Positions 10,764-22,900 of a stretch of DNA of 64,000 bases are shown in pieces. The stretch's first letter is position 1; every line of letters starts with the position of its first letter. The DNA lies in assembly GCA_029844215.1 (NCBI GenBank), contig CM056721.1, positions 59,127,815 through 59,191,814 of the forward strand, in the 5' to 3' direction. The stretch is from Przewalskia tangutica (lineage: Eukaryota; Streptophyta; Magnoliopsida; Solanales; Solanaceae). The translations under genes and the position numbers were made by a program. Below the pieces are notes generated by a model that searched no databases, was not told where the DNA came from, and saw only the letters and a list, made by a program, of their open reading frames with translations.

Positions 10764-12654
10764 GTAGAACACGGTATTTGCACAACAAGGCTATCACACG
10801 TAACATGGTCAAGTTTCATAACAACAAGCATAAGCAAGTTACACACGACTCAAGGTACTTTCATTTTATGTCAAAGTCGGATTTTAACCTTAAAGTACTA
10901 CGTCAGTTAAATTCCTTTTAAGATCCATTTCTTTTACAAAGGTCACCCGATACGTAGTATAAAATTGGGTGACTAACATTGTTAAGTAAACCAAAATGCT
11001 TTCCTTTGTAAAATCAAGTAACAACCTTATTTTCCAAGCGTTGAGTTTGCCTAATATCGAATGCTCAAGTTTCTCATTTTAGAAAAAGGTTTCGTAGTTC
11101 ATAGTTTTAAATCCGTTAAAACATAATTCTCCTTTAAACGTGTTGAGACACCTATGTCTTATAAGTGAGTAGGTTATTCTGGTTTATAATCAATCTTATT
11201 AAGCGACCATGATCTAGGAAATGTCATTTTGTCTCATCTTAGCTTACATGCGGATGGAAGTTTCTCCGGTTTTAATAATACTAAATCTGTCGAACATTTC
11301 CTTTTATTACTGCGATGGTTTGTCGATACACATTACGATTTCGAAATCGATAAAACATTTTAAGCGTTATACCTAACTTCCCATAAAGCTAGTATAACTC
11401 TTAAGTTTCCAAAAACCAAGTATTACTTCTTTTCTCAAAATGATTCAAAAATCTTTTGAAATACTTCAAGTTCTTTATTATCACATAGCCAGCCAGTTAT
11501 AGTTCAAATCAGTTACCTCTTAAAAACCACAAGTGTTTTCTTACCTACATAAAGTATTTATAACCCACTTCCCATAAAGCCGTTATAACACTTTATGTTT
11601 TAAATAATCAAATACATTTAGCATACGTATGCGTCTCTAGTACTAGATAGTTCACACATATCATGCTAGAAGAGATAGGAAGAGGTTCACATACCTCGCG
11701 AAGATTATCGACTAATAGCAAAAAGCTCCAAGTACCTCAAACCGTCGGCTACTCCTTAAGCTAAGTAGACCAAGCCATACGTAGTACTTCAACCTATAGA
11801 GGCCACAATGCGCCTATTAACATTTAGATCTCAATGGAGAATATCCTACAGAAAATTCGGCACCTCCCCATGGCGTAAATCTCTTCTCTATCGAGTGGCT
11901 GCAAGCCAACCAGGGGGGGGTTAACACGTCTGACCGGACGTGTACAATTCTACTACACAGCAATGCTACACAAGTCTACTGTAATACAGTCCTATGTAAT
12001 TACAGTTCAGTTCACTTCTTAAAATTCAGGCTTAAGTCGCAAGACATTGCCGTAAGTATTATTCAGGCTTAAGTCGAAAGACATTGCCGCACAACTATGT
12101 TCAGTTCTATATATAGTATACTTAACCATATACTCCTACAACATGTAATTTCCAATTACAACAGAAGGTCAAGAATGTTTACCTCGATAAGCCCAAAATT
12201 ATCCGAGTTTATATGTCGATCCTGAGCAAGGTTTAGCTCTACTCAGCGCTCAGACCGCTCTCCAACCAACCCTTAGAAGTTCTAACCAACTTCTACTAAT
12301 AACTTCAACAACGGGTGAAGATTTACTTAGGGTTTCATTTTAGTGGCTGAGGGAAAGTATAATAGTATTTTCTGGGCTTTTGTAAAAAGGGTACTTTGGA
12401 AAGTACTACAAGGTATTTGGCTAAAGTATTTTGGGCATTATAACAATACTAGGAGAGTATTTCTATACCACAAAAGGGTATTATCACGAAAACCACTAGG
12501 CTAGGGGTACCTCGGCAGGGCACCACAAAGGGGAGGGTTTCGGCCAAGGCCTTCTCAAAGGGGAGAGGGGCTATAGGGCGAGAGCAAGCAAGAGGGAGGG
12601 AAAGGTTTTCAAGACTTAGACAATTTTTGGATGAATAAGTTCATCAACTTAGAG

Positions 12655-12665
12655 GGTATTTATAG
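12655..12665 (-). promoter_or_regulatory. TATA box of B's 5' LTR
   Basis: CTATAAATACC on the minus strand, equivalent to 7030-7040. The palindrome at 12854-12875 lies upstream on the minus strand. Confidence 0.7.
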
Positions 12666-13086
12666 GTCAAGAAATGGCCAACCAATGGCCAAGATCTATC
12701 AAGTGTAAGGCAAGTGTAAGGTCAAGATGAAGCCATGTGTTTGTGGGTCCCACTTGCTCATCAACTACACAAAATATCCTACCTAACCCGACCACATTTT
12801 TGCACAAAAAACGTGCTCACCCTTCCCTTTGGCCGTCCACCTTCTTCCAATGTGAGGGTGACACATGTCACCCTCCCGTTGGTCCAAAATGTTTCGTCTC
12901 TCGGAAAAATCCGCAAAAAATATTAATGACATAGCCGGAATTTTCCCTACGAAAGCTGTGGAAACGTTTCGTCGAAAAACGACTCCTTTAGGTAGTTATG
13001 CACAAATTCGAAACTTGCCTAACTTTAAGGCTCAAATTATAATACGTACGCCCTCACGTACATACTCTGAAATACGGGGTATAACA

Positions 13087-14227
13087 TTAGCAATCATGAG
13101 GTATATAGTATGAAGTTTGATAAGTATTTTGGCTATTGGAACCCTAGTCCGAAAACTAGCATGTTTAGCCTTAAGATTACAATTCAAGTTGATTATTAGT
13201 TTAAGTTGCCGCATGTTGTATAAAGAAGGAAATTGTAGTTGTTGAAGTTGTTTATGACTATATAACATGTTAGACCTTAGAACTTGGAATTGGAAAAGGA
13301 TTGGAAAAGACTTTGAATTGTTGGTTATGTTGTTGGCCGAGAATGACTTGAATATGGAACTACTTCGTATTAATTGTGGGGCGGAATTTTACACGTGTTG
13401 TAAGGCGTGTAATCCCCTTTGTTTGGTTGTTGTTTTGAGCCTTAAATGTGGCGTGTTGGTTATTGTATTCGGCCTTGAAAAAGGTGGCAAAGTTTGTAGA
13501 AACAAAGGAGGTGCTGCCCGATTTTCCGTAGAATAAGAGACCGTATACTTAGTAATATTCTACGTTAGAAACTAGAAATTAATAGTCATGTTGTGACCAT
13601 TATAGGTTGACAATTCTACGTACGGCGTATTCGGCTTAGCTTGTGGATTTAGCCGAAAAGGTATGTGAACTATCTCTTCTTCTAGCATGATTCCTTAAGA
13701 TAAAGAAAGTATGTCCTACTCCTTAAATGATCCATTCCTTGGTTGTACTTGGATTGCCTAAAATAGAATTTGTTCTATTTACTTCCTTGATTGTACTTTG
13801 ATGTTTAAATTGTAAGTTGTATAATCCATTTCCTTAGTGAAGTTTGGATTCTTAAAAGTGAAAGTATTTTACTTAAAGTACATAGAGTCTTGAAAAGGAA
13901 GTGGGTTCCAAATCTTTTGGCTAGTGCCTTAGTTCCAAAACCTAAGGTTGTTATAATGACTTTAGGGGAGTTAAATGAGTGATTTACTTGAGGTTTAAAA
14001 GTAGAAGAAACTTGTTTTCTAAATATTAAGAGACTTGAAGTATTTTGAAAGTTAAGAACTTTATTTGTAAGTATGTGATACTTGGTTTTAAAAGTATAAG
14101 TCTCTTGGTTATAAAAGGAATGGATATGTCTAAAACCATAAAGGGTTATAACGGCTTTATGGGAAGTTGGTTATAACGACTTTATGGAAGGTTAAGAAAG
14201 TTGTCTATTTTGATTAATGGGCATAAG
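13087..14227 (+). repeat. 3' LTR of element A, segment 2
   Basis: It starts with the right TSD of B (TTAGC, 13087-13091) and continues A's LTR to the TSD of C (ATAAG, 14223-14227). It includes paired GGTTATAACGACTTTATGG-type runs (14145-14190) that are common to all LTRs of this group. The 89-residue open frame at 13267-13536 has no recognised domain and lies wholly in LTR sequence. Confidence 0.88.
14223..14227. repeat. TSD of element C, left copy
   Basis: ATAAG, repeated exactly at 23634-23638. Confidence 0.93.
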
Positions 14228-14548
14228 TGTTATACCCCGTAGTTCCAGGGTATGTATGCGAGGACGTACGTACGAAAATACGACAGAAAGATTGGAAAGG
14301 AAGAAAGAGGTGATTTTTCCACGGAAAAGTTTCCGGTTTTTGTGAAGGAAAAAGGTTCGTTAATGGGAATTGGATTCCCAGATTTGGTATTCGGACTTCC
14401 TGGAATATTAGAGAATTATGGAATTTTATTTTCGGAAATGGTCACGTGGGGCCCACGGGAGAAATTCTGTTTTGTAGGGCCCACTTTGTTTTGAGATTTT
14501 GGCCATTGTGGATATTTTGGAAGATGTTTTATTTTGGGCCAATAGGAG

Positions 14549-14564
14549 GGTGACACGTGTCACC
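14549..14564. promoter_or_regulatory. G-box palindrome in C's 5' LTR
   Basis: GGTGACACGTGTCACC is a perfect 16-bp palindrome with a CACGTG G-box core, the site type bound by plant bZIP and bHLH factors. It lies about 340 bases upstream of the TATA box. Identical copies are at 20284-20299 (3' LTR) and 58934-58949 (solo LTR H). Confidence 0.7.
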
Positions 14565-14901
14565 GCCTAGGTGGCTTAGCGAATGGCATTTGTGCCTGAC
14601 ACGGTTAGAGTCGTTTTTCAAAGCGTTTTACATAACTTGCGAGGAATATTCGGCTATGTCTTTTCTTATTTTTGCGGATTTTTAGAGATGGAACATTTTG
14701 GACCAACGAGAGCGGCACTGGCACCTCTCGTTGGTGGGCAAGGTGGCGGCTTGGGCGACTTTGGGGTGTCAGTGGTAGATATTTTGTGTAGATATTTGTG
14801 AGGGTTTTAAGGAGTAGGGTCTAGGGGCACTTGGGTGAATCTTGGCCTTACACTTGCTATACACTTGGCTAGATCTTGGCCATTGGTTGGCCTTGGCTTG
14901 T

Positions 14902-14912
14902 CTATAAATACC
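14902..14912 (+). promoter_or_regulatory. TATA box of C's 5' LTR
   Basis: CTATAAATACC, followed about 30 bases on by the AACTTCTTCATCC motif found after the TATA in other LTRs of this group. It is the likely promoter of element C. Confidence 0.75.
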
Positions 14913-17885
14913 ATCTCCTTTGATGAACTTCTTCATCCTAAATATTTCTAAGTGTTAGAATCCTCCCCTCCCTTCCTTATGGTTCTCGTCCCTCCCCGCT
15001 TGTGGCGAGCACCCCCCTCTAGGGGTGCTAGCGAGTGTACCCCACTGCTTTAGTTGCTTTCGTATAATACCACTTTGTGGTGTAGAAATACTCTCAAAAG
15101 TATTGTTATAATGCCCAATTACCTTAGTAGTATACCTTGTAGTATTCTAAGGTTATACCTATCTGAAAAGCCGGAAATACTATTATACTTTCCGTCGGTC
15201 CTGAAAACCGAAACCACAGGGAAAATCTCCATAGTTAGTTGGAGTGTTATGTAGAAGTTGGTTAGAACTTCTAAGGGTGGTTTGGAGCGGGTTGGAGCGC
15301 CCGGAGTTGGAGCTAAACCTTGCTCAGGAGCGACATTAAACTCGGATAATTATGGGCTTATCGAGGTAATTATCTTGTCCCTATTGTAATTGGATATTAC
15401 ATGTTGTAGGAATATATAGTTGAAGTATACTATGTATATAAGCGAACATAGCTTGTGTGATGTCTTTGGACTTAAGCTGAAGAATCTGACTGTTTTTACA
15501 TAGGTGTATTCTGATGAGGCTTGTGTAGCTTTTCTGTGGAGTATAATTGTACCCGTTCGGGTTAGATGTATAACCCCCCCCCCCGGTTTGGCTTGGTAGC
15601 CGGCCTCGATAACGGAGAAGATTTACGCTGTTGCGGGGAGAGTCTTTGCAATTTTCGGTAGAATGTTCTGCGATGAGGTCTAAATGTTAATAAAGCGCCT
15701 TGTGGCCTTATAGGTTGAAGTACTACGTGTGGCGCGATCTACTTGGCTTAGGAGTAGCCGGCGGTTGGAAGTACTTGGGCGTTTTGCTATTAGTCGATAC
15801 TCGTCGCGAGGTATGTGAACCTCTCCTATCTCTTCTAGCATGATATGTGTGAACTATGTAATGCGATAGGCGTACATGTGTTAAATGTATTTGATTGGTT
15901 TGAAACATAAAGTGTTATAACGGCTTTATGGGAAGTTGGTTATAACGACTTTATGTAGGTCGAAAATACTTTGTGGTTTTAAAAGGTAAATGATTTGTTT
16001 ATAAGCTTGATGTGTGATAATAAAGAACTTGAAATATTTCAAAAGATTTCTAAATCGTTTTGAAAGAAGAGTGATACTTGGTTTCTTTTGAAAACTTAAG
16101 AGTTATACTAGCTTTATGGGAAGTTAGGTATAACGGCTTAAGAATGTTTCTTGATTTTGGAAATCGGGATGTGTATCGACAAACCAACTGCGGCGTTAAT
16201 AAAGGAAATGTTTTGAATAATTAAGTATTATTAAAACGGTAGGAACTTCCATCTGCATAGAAGCTAAGATGAGACAAAATGATATTTCCTAGATCATGGC
16301 TTTGTAATAAGATTGTTATAAACAAGAATATCCTACTCACATAAGACTTATGTTTCTCAGTTGTTTAAAGAGAATTATATTCTTAAATGAATAAGGCTAT
16401 GAACCATGAAACCTTTCTAAAATAAGAAACGTGAACATTTGAAATTAGGCAAACTTGGGCGTTTGGAAAATAATGTTGTTACTTGATTTTACAAAGGTAA
16501 GGATTTTAGTTTTCTTAAAAGAATGATCACTCTATTTTATACTAGGGGTATTGTGTGACTTATGTGAAAGAAAGCAGATCTTTTAAAGATTTAATGTGTG
16601 AAGTACTTTGGGGTTAGATACGAACTTGTTAGTAGAAAGCACGCTTGTGTGAATAACTTGATTGTATTGGTTTGTGATAGCCTTGTAATACTTTCTTGTT
16701 GATTTGAGAAGTAAACATGTTAGGATGCTACGTGTGTTAGTATCTTGTGATGTTAGTGTAAAGGGTTTTCCCCTCATTGCGCTTAAAGTTGTTTGACTAT
16801 CGGTAGTTATGTTGGTATTGTACCACTCACCTTGACTTGTGTCGGAGGTTAAGCGCCCTCCGTCTGGGGTAGACTTCGGTGATGCAGGACCGTGATTCGA
16901 GAATACCTCATGCGGGTCGGGGATCCATGCGGAACTCGGAGTTCGAGTTAGTGTGCGGCCGCGTGGTCATGCGGTCGCTTGTGGCCGTGCGGTGCGAGTC
17001 GGGGCGATGCGGGAGTAGCTACCCTCGATGCGGGGTTATACCTCATGCGGGCCTATGAGGTTGGCCTATGCGGGCTGCGGAAGTTCGGGGCTAGACGCGC
17101 ACATTTGATCTGCGAGCGAGTGACGGCTTTTATCATGTGACGGTGCAGAGCGAGATATCATGACACGATTTATGACCTTGTTGATGCGTAGGTGTTAGTA
17201 GTCGGCTATGCCTTCGTGCCTACCTGTCTTTGTTTCATTAGGACACGGTGGGACACGGTGTTCATGTGTATTCCTTGGTGCTTGTATATCATAAGCTGGC
17301 GGTGAGGAAGGTATTCCACGCACGATTGATGTTGAGGCGTGAGTCCACGACTTGACATGGCTAACTTTATTTATGGTGAGCGTAGTTTGGTTATCATACA
17401 TGTCTCTGCTTTGTATAGACTACTATGATTTCATTTCTGATGTTATTTTGATTTCACATACTTGGTACTGTTATCGACCTCCTTGAAGTGCGTTCATCTG
17501 CGCGAGTAAAGGTACACGATCATTGATCCTCGCTCTTAGGGTCACGATTCGGCGTTTGGGAAAGCTCCGTTTCTCGGAGGCTTATCGGTGGTATAGTCCG
17601 TTGTTGTAGGTGTTTACATTGAGGTATGGCGGGGCCACATCCGCCATTGTTGTCGTATCATTCCTTAAGTGCAGTAATCGTTGTGGGCGGGGTTGTAAAA
17701 AGATTAAAGCTGTTCATGATTGGAAAAAGTTGTTATTTATATATATGCAGAAAGGAAAGTTTTTCTCAGTTGTTGTTTCATATTTCATAATATGTCTTGT
17801 ATTGTTTATGTTCCGATTACTCGATGTTGTATCACTAGGGTGCGGTAAGGCACGATCCACGGGCCGGAATCGGTCGTGACAAAAG

Positions 17886-17896
17886 TGGTATCGAGC
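17886..17896 (+). other. Primer binding site of element C
   Basis: TGGTATCGAGC, four bases after the LTR end. It is the iMet complement with the A of CAG missing. Confidence 0.87.
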
Positions 17897-18083
17897 GATT
17901 AATCCTCGGAAAGTGTCTGAACCGTATCCGATGAAGTCTTGATTATCGGTGTGTTGTGCACCACGCAATGTCGGAGGCTATAGGATAATTAGGATTGGTT
18001 TCTATTCTTCTCACTCACGAGATCGTGCCTTAGAGGTGTGTTGAAAGTTGGACCCTCTAAGCGTATTTCTTTCCCTTACCGAT

Positions 18084-18530
18084 ATGCCTCGCGTGAAGCG
18101 GCCGAGCCAGGAGGGCAAAGCGGCGAGGAGGCTGCGAGTAGAGTTCGAGAGGGTTACGTGGGCACAGGCCCAATTATCACCTTGGATGGTGCTTCATTCG
18201 GGATTTCTGCGGCGTCGCTAGCCCGATAAAGTTTAGCACGGCGGCGATTCCTCTGCGGCCATGATATTTGAACGCCGGTTCCACGACCGAGAGCAGAGAA
18301 TATGGGTCAAAGGCGACCACATTACTAGCTATGGATTTGGCTACGCAGTATACCGATGTATCGCGAGTCTTGATGACTACCTAAGAGGGTTGTGCAAGAG
18401 TAATTCTTGATTGGGCTTGAGCATGGCACGTATGCGGGCTTATACAATGAGCCGAAAAGCGTAGAGATCGGCGGGTTAACGAGGGCGAAGAGGGCGAGCA
18501 ATGAGGTCGCCGGTAACTTTCAAGGTGAGT
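18084..18530 (+). pseudogene. gag: Degenerate, shortened gag of element C
   Basis: The start ATG-CCT-CGC (MPRV) at 18084 is positioned like the MPPR starts of E and F. The readable part after about 18330 (DLATQYTDVSRVL, DDYLRGLCKSNS, LGLSMARMRA) matches the gag C-terminal half seen in E on the minus strand at 34154-33960. It stops at GTAACTTTCAAGG near 18521, the point where E and B also leave homology to gag. The gag core between them is compressed to about 150 bases. The zinc knuckle is missing. Frameshifts are present. Confidence 0.68.
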
Positions 18531-18969
18531 ATACCTTAAGTGCTATGTTACGATAGCGTGTGTTAGTTGTGATTAGAAATCATGGTGGGTTAGCAGAGTA
18601 AGATTTTGGGGATAGAAGGTGTGAGCCTTAGAGTGTTATACGTCTGCACCTTAGAGGTAAGGCCATCTCGAGTAAAGGTGTAGTGTTATGTTTGATCCTT
18701 ATCGGAGTGCATAGTGCACGTGAGCTATGTTTGGGATAGGTCCTAAGTAGTATGAAATGAAAGAGGGTAGTTGAGCTAAGAAGACCGCTAGGTTTTTCGT
18801 AACATGTTTAGTAAGATTGTTCCTTGGGAGATAGTATTTTGCGCCGTGCCGGGTCGGGTTGAGGCCACGTTGCGAGTCAACCCGCGGCATGTTTGGTGGT
18901 GGGGTCTGGTTGTGGTGGTCCCGCCTTGTGGTAGGGTCACGAGGTGTTAGGCCCAAGTTTAGTTAACCA
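18531..18969 (+). other. Conserved non-coding block of element C
   Basis: It is clearly homologous to E (33180-33640, minus). Shared runs include GTGTGTTAGTTGTGATTAGAAA, GAGTGCATAGTGCACGTGAGC and TAGGCCCAAGTTTAGTTAACC (18948-18968). It has stops in all frames. It links gag directly to the integrase remnant. Function unknown. Confidence 0.7.
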
Positions 18970-19560
18970 AGTGCGAGTTCGTGGATCGTTCGGCCGGTGG
19001 TGGTCGATGGGGCAGCTCATCGTGTTCTTGATCGGGACCGTTCACTCGGCGATGTTGATTTATCGAAAGGTTGTAAGGCTGCAGGGTGCCTCGTGCACCT
19101 TATGGCGACAGATGGAGCCAGTTCTGGCTGTTTTGTTTGGAAGTTTTACGAGCGGGGTTAAGGACTGGTGAGTCTCGAATCGCGTTCGCCCTTGGGCGGC
19201 ATGTGGATTTCGAGGTAGTTGTGAAGATTGTTGTCTCTGTGGAGGAGCGTTTAAGCTACCATTTCGGTGTTCGGAGTCGCCATGAAGCCTTGTAGGGCGG
19301 AAGTGTAAGTTGTCGATCGATTGGTTCGATGTTGGCAAGGTTGAACGATTGGTTGAGCTTGTTCGGCGGTGTGGATAGGAAAAGCTCATCTAGAAGAAGT
19401 TACGGCGGCTCGGAGGAATCGTGCGGATAATCGGCGGCGGCGCTAGAGTTGAGTTGACGGTCGGTCTTCTTGAAAGTACCACCGGACGGTGTGACGAGTT
19501 GTGAAAGCGAAGGAACTTAGCTCGAGTTACTTTGGGCCTTTTGAGTTCATGTGAAGAATA
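18970..19560 (+). pseudogene. pol: Integrase remnant of element C
   Basis: It starts with GAGTTCGTGGAT and reads, across frameshifts, the integrase core after the first catalytic Asp: GQLIVFLIG, VVRLQGAS (family VRLHGVP), then RKCKLSIDWFDVGKVE (family RKCRSPI-WFDVGEVE) near 19297-19340. The block between these is collapsed compared with F. The catalytic DDE triad cannot be completed, so it cannot be functional. Confidence 0.68.
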
Positions 19561-19941
19561 GGCGGGTTGCCTATATGTTAGCAATTGCCGTCCGACTTAG
19601 GAAGCGATGCGTCCGGTCTTTCGTATTTATGTTCGAGTGGCGTATAAAGAGGCGAGCCTCTGCGAAACAGACCGGCAGTGGCTCTCCGTATGGCGCGTCC
19701 CGAAGATGGCGTGAGGGCATGCCTCGAGGATCATGGCGGCCGGTACCATTTGTTGGGTCGTCGGAGCTAGGCTCGCGGCAAAGTGACAAAAGTGTATTTG
19801 TGGTGATGTTAGAGGTGTTTCCTCGTAGACTTAGATATAAGTATGTTGCGCAGGTATTTCTGTGGCCAGGTATGGCAGGATTGTTTCGTAAGTATAGTAG
19901 TGAAGACTATCTTGGCGCCGCGTTTGTTTGAGACTTAGAAG

Positions 19942-19973
19942 GAACATTCGGGACGAATGTTTCTAAGGAAGAA
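19942..19973 (+). other. Pre-PPT hairpin and PPT of element C
   Basis: AACATTCG (19943-19950) pairs with CGAATGTT (19954-19961). The PPT AAGGAAGAA (19965-19973) is shorter than in A or D. Confidence 0.85.
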
Positions 19974-22900
19974 TGTTATACCCGTAGTTCGGGGTATGTA
20001 TGCGAGGGCGTGCGTGCGAAAATCTGACAGAAAGATTGGAAAGGAAGAAGAGGTGATTTTCCACGGAAAAGTTTCCGGTTTTGTGAAGGAAAAAGGTTCG
20101 TTAATGGGGTGGATTCCCAGTTTGGTATTCGGACTTCTGGAATATTAGAGAATTATGGAATTTTATTTTGGAAATGGTCACGTGGGGCCACGGGAGAAAT
20201 TCTGGTTTTGTAGAACCACTTTGTTTTGAGATTTTGGCCATTGTGGATATTTTGGAAGATGTTTTATTTTGGGCCAATAGGAGGGTGACACGTGTCACCG
20301 CCTAGGTGGCTTGGCCGAATGGCATTTGTGCCTGACACGGTTAGAGTCGTTTTTAAATGAAACGTTTTACATAACTTGCGAGGAAAATTCGGCTATGTCT
20401 TTTCTTATTTTTGCGTATTTTTCCGAGAGGCGGAACATTTTGGACCAACGAGAGGCGGCGCTTGGCACCTCTCATTGGTGGGCAAGGTGGGCGCACTTGG
20501 GCGACTTTGGGGTGTCAAGTGGTAGATATTTTTGTGTAGATATTTGTGAGGGTTTTCAGGAGTAGGGTCTAGGCGGCCCTTGGGTGCATCGTGGCCTTAC
20601 ACGTGCTATACACTTGGCTAGATCTTGGCCATTGGTTGGACTTGGCTTGTCTTATAAATACCACTCTCTCCTTTGATGAACTTCTTCATCCTAAATATTT
20701 CTAAGTGTTAGAATCCTCCTCCCTTCCTTATGGTTCTCGTCCCTCCCCTTGTGAGAGCACCCCCTCTAGGGGTGCTCGCCGAGTGTACCCACTGCTAGTT
20801 GCTTTCGTATAATACCCCCCCTTTGTGGTGTAGAAATACTCTCAAAAGTATTGTTATAATGCCCAAATTACCTTAGCCGTATACCTTGTAGTATTCTAAG
20901 GTTATACCTATACGAAAAGCCCGGAAATACTATTATACTTTCCGTCAGTCACAAAACCGAAACCCTAGGGAAAATCTCCATAGTTAGTTGGAGTGTTATG
21001 TAGAAGTTGGTTAGAACTTCTAAGGGTGGTTTGGAGCGGGTTGGAGCGCCCGGAGTTGGAGCTAAACCTTGCTCGGGAGGCGACATTAAACTTCGGATAA
21101 TTATGGGCTTATCGAGGTAATTATCTTGTCCCTATTGTAATTGGATATTACATGTTGTAGGAATATATAGTTGAAGTATACTATGTATATAATGAACATA
21201 GCTTGTGTGATGTCTTTGGACTTAAGCTGAAGAATCGAATCATGTTTTTACATGGGATCATTCTGATGAGGCTTGTGTAGCTTTTCTGTGGAGTAGAATT
21301 GTACCCGTTCGGGTTAGATGTAAACCCCCCTGGTTGGCTTGGTAGCCGGCCTCGATAAAGGAGGAGATTTACTGTTGTTGGGGAGAGTCTTTGCCGAATT
21401 TTCGGTAGAATGTTCTGCGATGAGGTCTAAATGTTAATAAAGCGCCTTGTGGCCTTATAGGTTGAAGTACTACGTGTGGCGCGATCTACTTGGCTTAGGA
21501 GTAGCCGACGGTTGGAAGTACTTGGGCGTTTGCTATTAGTCGATACTCGCGAGGTATGTGAACCTCTCACTATCTCTTCTAGCATGATATGTGTGAACTA
21601 TGTAGTACGGTGAGCGTCGTGTGTTAAATGTATTTGATTGGTTTGAAACATAAAGTGTTATAACGGCTTTATGGGAAGTTGGTTATAACAGCTTTATGTA
21701 GGTCCGAAAATACTTTGTGGTTTTTAAAAAGGTAAATGATTTGTTTATAACTGGCTTGATGTGTGATAATAAAGAACTTGAAATATTTCAAAAGATTTCT
21801 AAATCGTTTTGAAAGAAGAGTGATACTTGGTTTCTTTTGAAAACTTAAGAGTTATACTAGCTTTATGGGAAGTTAGGTATAACGGCTTAAGAATGTTTCT
21901 TGATTTTGGAAATCAGGATGTGTATCGACAAACCACTGCAGCGTTAATAAAAGGAAATGTTTTGAATAATTAAGTATTATTAAAACCAGTAGGAACTTCC
22001 ATCTGCATAGAAGCTAAGATGAGACAAAATGATATTTCCTAGATCATGGCTGCTGTAATAAGATTGTTATAAACAAGAATATCCTACTCACATAAGACTT
22101 ATGTTTCTCAGATTGTTTAAAAGAGAATTATATTCTTAAATGAATAAGGCTATGAACCATGAAACCTTTCTAAAATAAGAAACGTGAACATTTGAAATTA
22201 GGCAAACTTGGACGTTTGGAAAATAATGTTGTTACTTGATTTTACAAAGGTAAGAGTTTTGGTTTTCTTAAAAGGACAGTCACTCTATTTTATACTACGG
22301 GTATTGTGTGACTTATGTGAAAAAGCAGATCTTTTAAAGATTTAATGTGTGAAGTACTTTGGGGTTAGATACGAACTTGTTAGTAGAAAGCACGCGTGTG
22401 AATAACTTGATTGTATTGGTTTGTGATAGCCTTGTAATACTTTCTTGTTGATTTGAGAAGTAAACATGTTAGGATGCTACGTGTGTTAGTATCTTGTGAT
22501 GTTAGTGTAAAGGGTTTTCCTCATTGCGCTTAAAGTTGTTTGACTATCGGTAGTTATGTTGGTATTGTACCACTCGCCTTGACTTGTGTCGGAGGTTAAG
22601 CCCTCCGTCGCGGGGTAGACTCGGCGATGCAGGACCGTGATTCGAGAATACCTCATGCGGGTCGGGGATCCATGCGGAACTACGGAGTTCGGGTTAGTGT
22701 CGCGGCCGCGTGGTCATGCGGTCCTTGTGGCCGTGCGGATCGCGAGTCGGGGCGATCTTGGGAGTAGCTACCCTCGATGCGGGGTTATACCTCATGCGGG
22801 CCTATGAGGTTGGCCTATCGCGGAGCTGCGGAGAGTTCGAGGGCTAGGCAGCGCACATTTGATCTGCGGGCGAGTGACCGGCTTTTATCATGTGGCCATG

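Larger units (their letters stand above)
4129..13086 (-). mobile_element. Element B: complete non-autonomous Ty3/gypsy element, minus strand, inserted in A's 3' LTR
   Basis: LTRs at 4129-7447 and 9825-13086 flank a 2.38-kb internal region. On the plus strand the element starts TGTCACGACC and ends GGTATAACA, the reverse complement of the family ends. The 5-bp TSD TTAGC is exact on both sides (4124-4128 and 13087-13091). Read on the minus strand, the order is 5' LTR (9825-13086), PBS, gag remnant, conserved block, PPT, 3' LTR. No RT, RNase H or integrase core was recognised, so it would need a helper element to move. Confidence 0.93.
9825..13086 (-). repeat. 5' LTR of element B
   Basis: It is 3262 bp, the partner of 4129-7447. 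It holds a tandem array at 10468-10763 (10 units), the palindrome at 12854-12875 and a minus-strand TATA at 12655-12665. Its plus-strand right end is GGTATAACA before the TSD. Confidence 0.9.
14228..17881 (+). repeat. 5' LTR of element C
   Basis: It begins TGTTATACCCCGTAGTTCC with GGACGTACGTACG just inside. It has a G-box palindrome at 14549-14564, a TATA at 14902-14912, a (C)n tract near 15574-15584, a variable GCGG/CCTCATGCGG repeat zone at 16890-17100, and a GGTGCGGTAAGGCAC hairpin before GTGACA. Confidence 0.9.

Noticed and set aside
10399..10812. Minus-strand open frames with a repeated SSECISLD or HPNVFHL unit, looking like a repeat protein
   Set aside because: They are translations of the ~30-bp tandem array in B's LTR. 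The matching array at 4789-5123 does not keep the frame, and the sequence is outside the element's coding region.
13267..13536. 89-codon plus-strand frame with hydrophobic stretch as a small host gene
   Set aside because: It is in the middle of A's LTR, has no recognised domain, and similar sequence in D's LTR (41180-41320) does not keep the frame.
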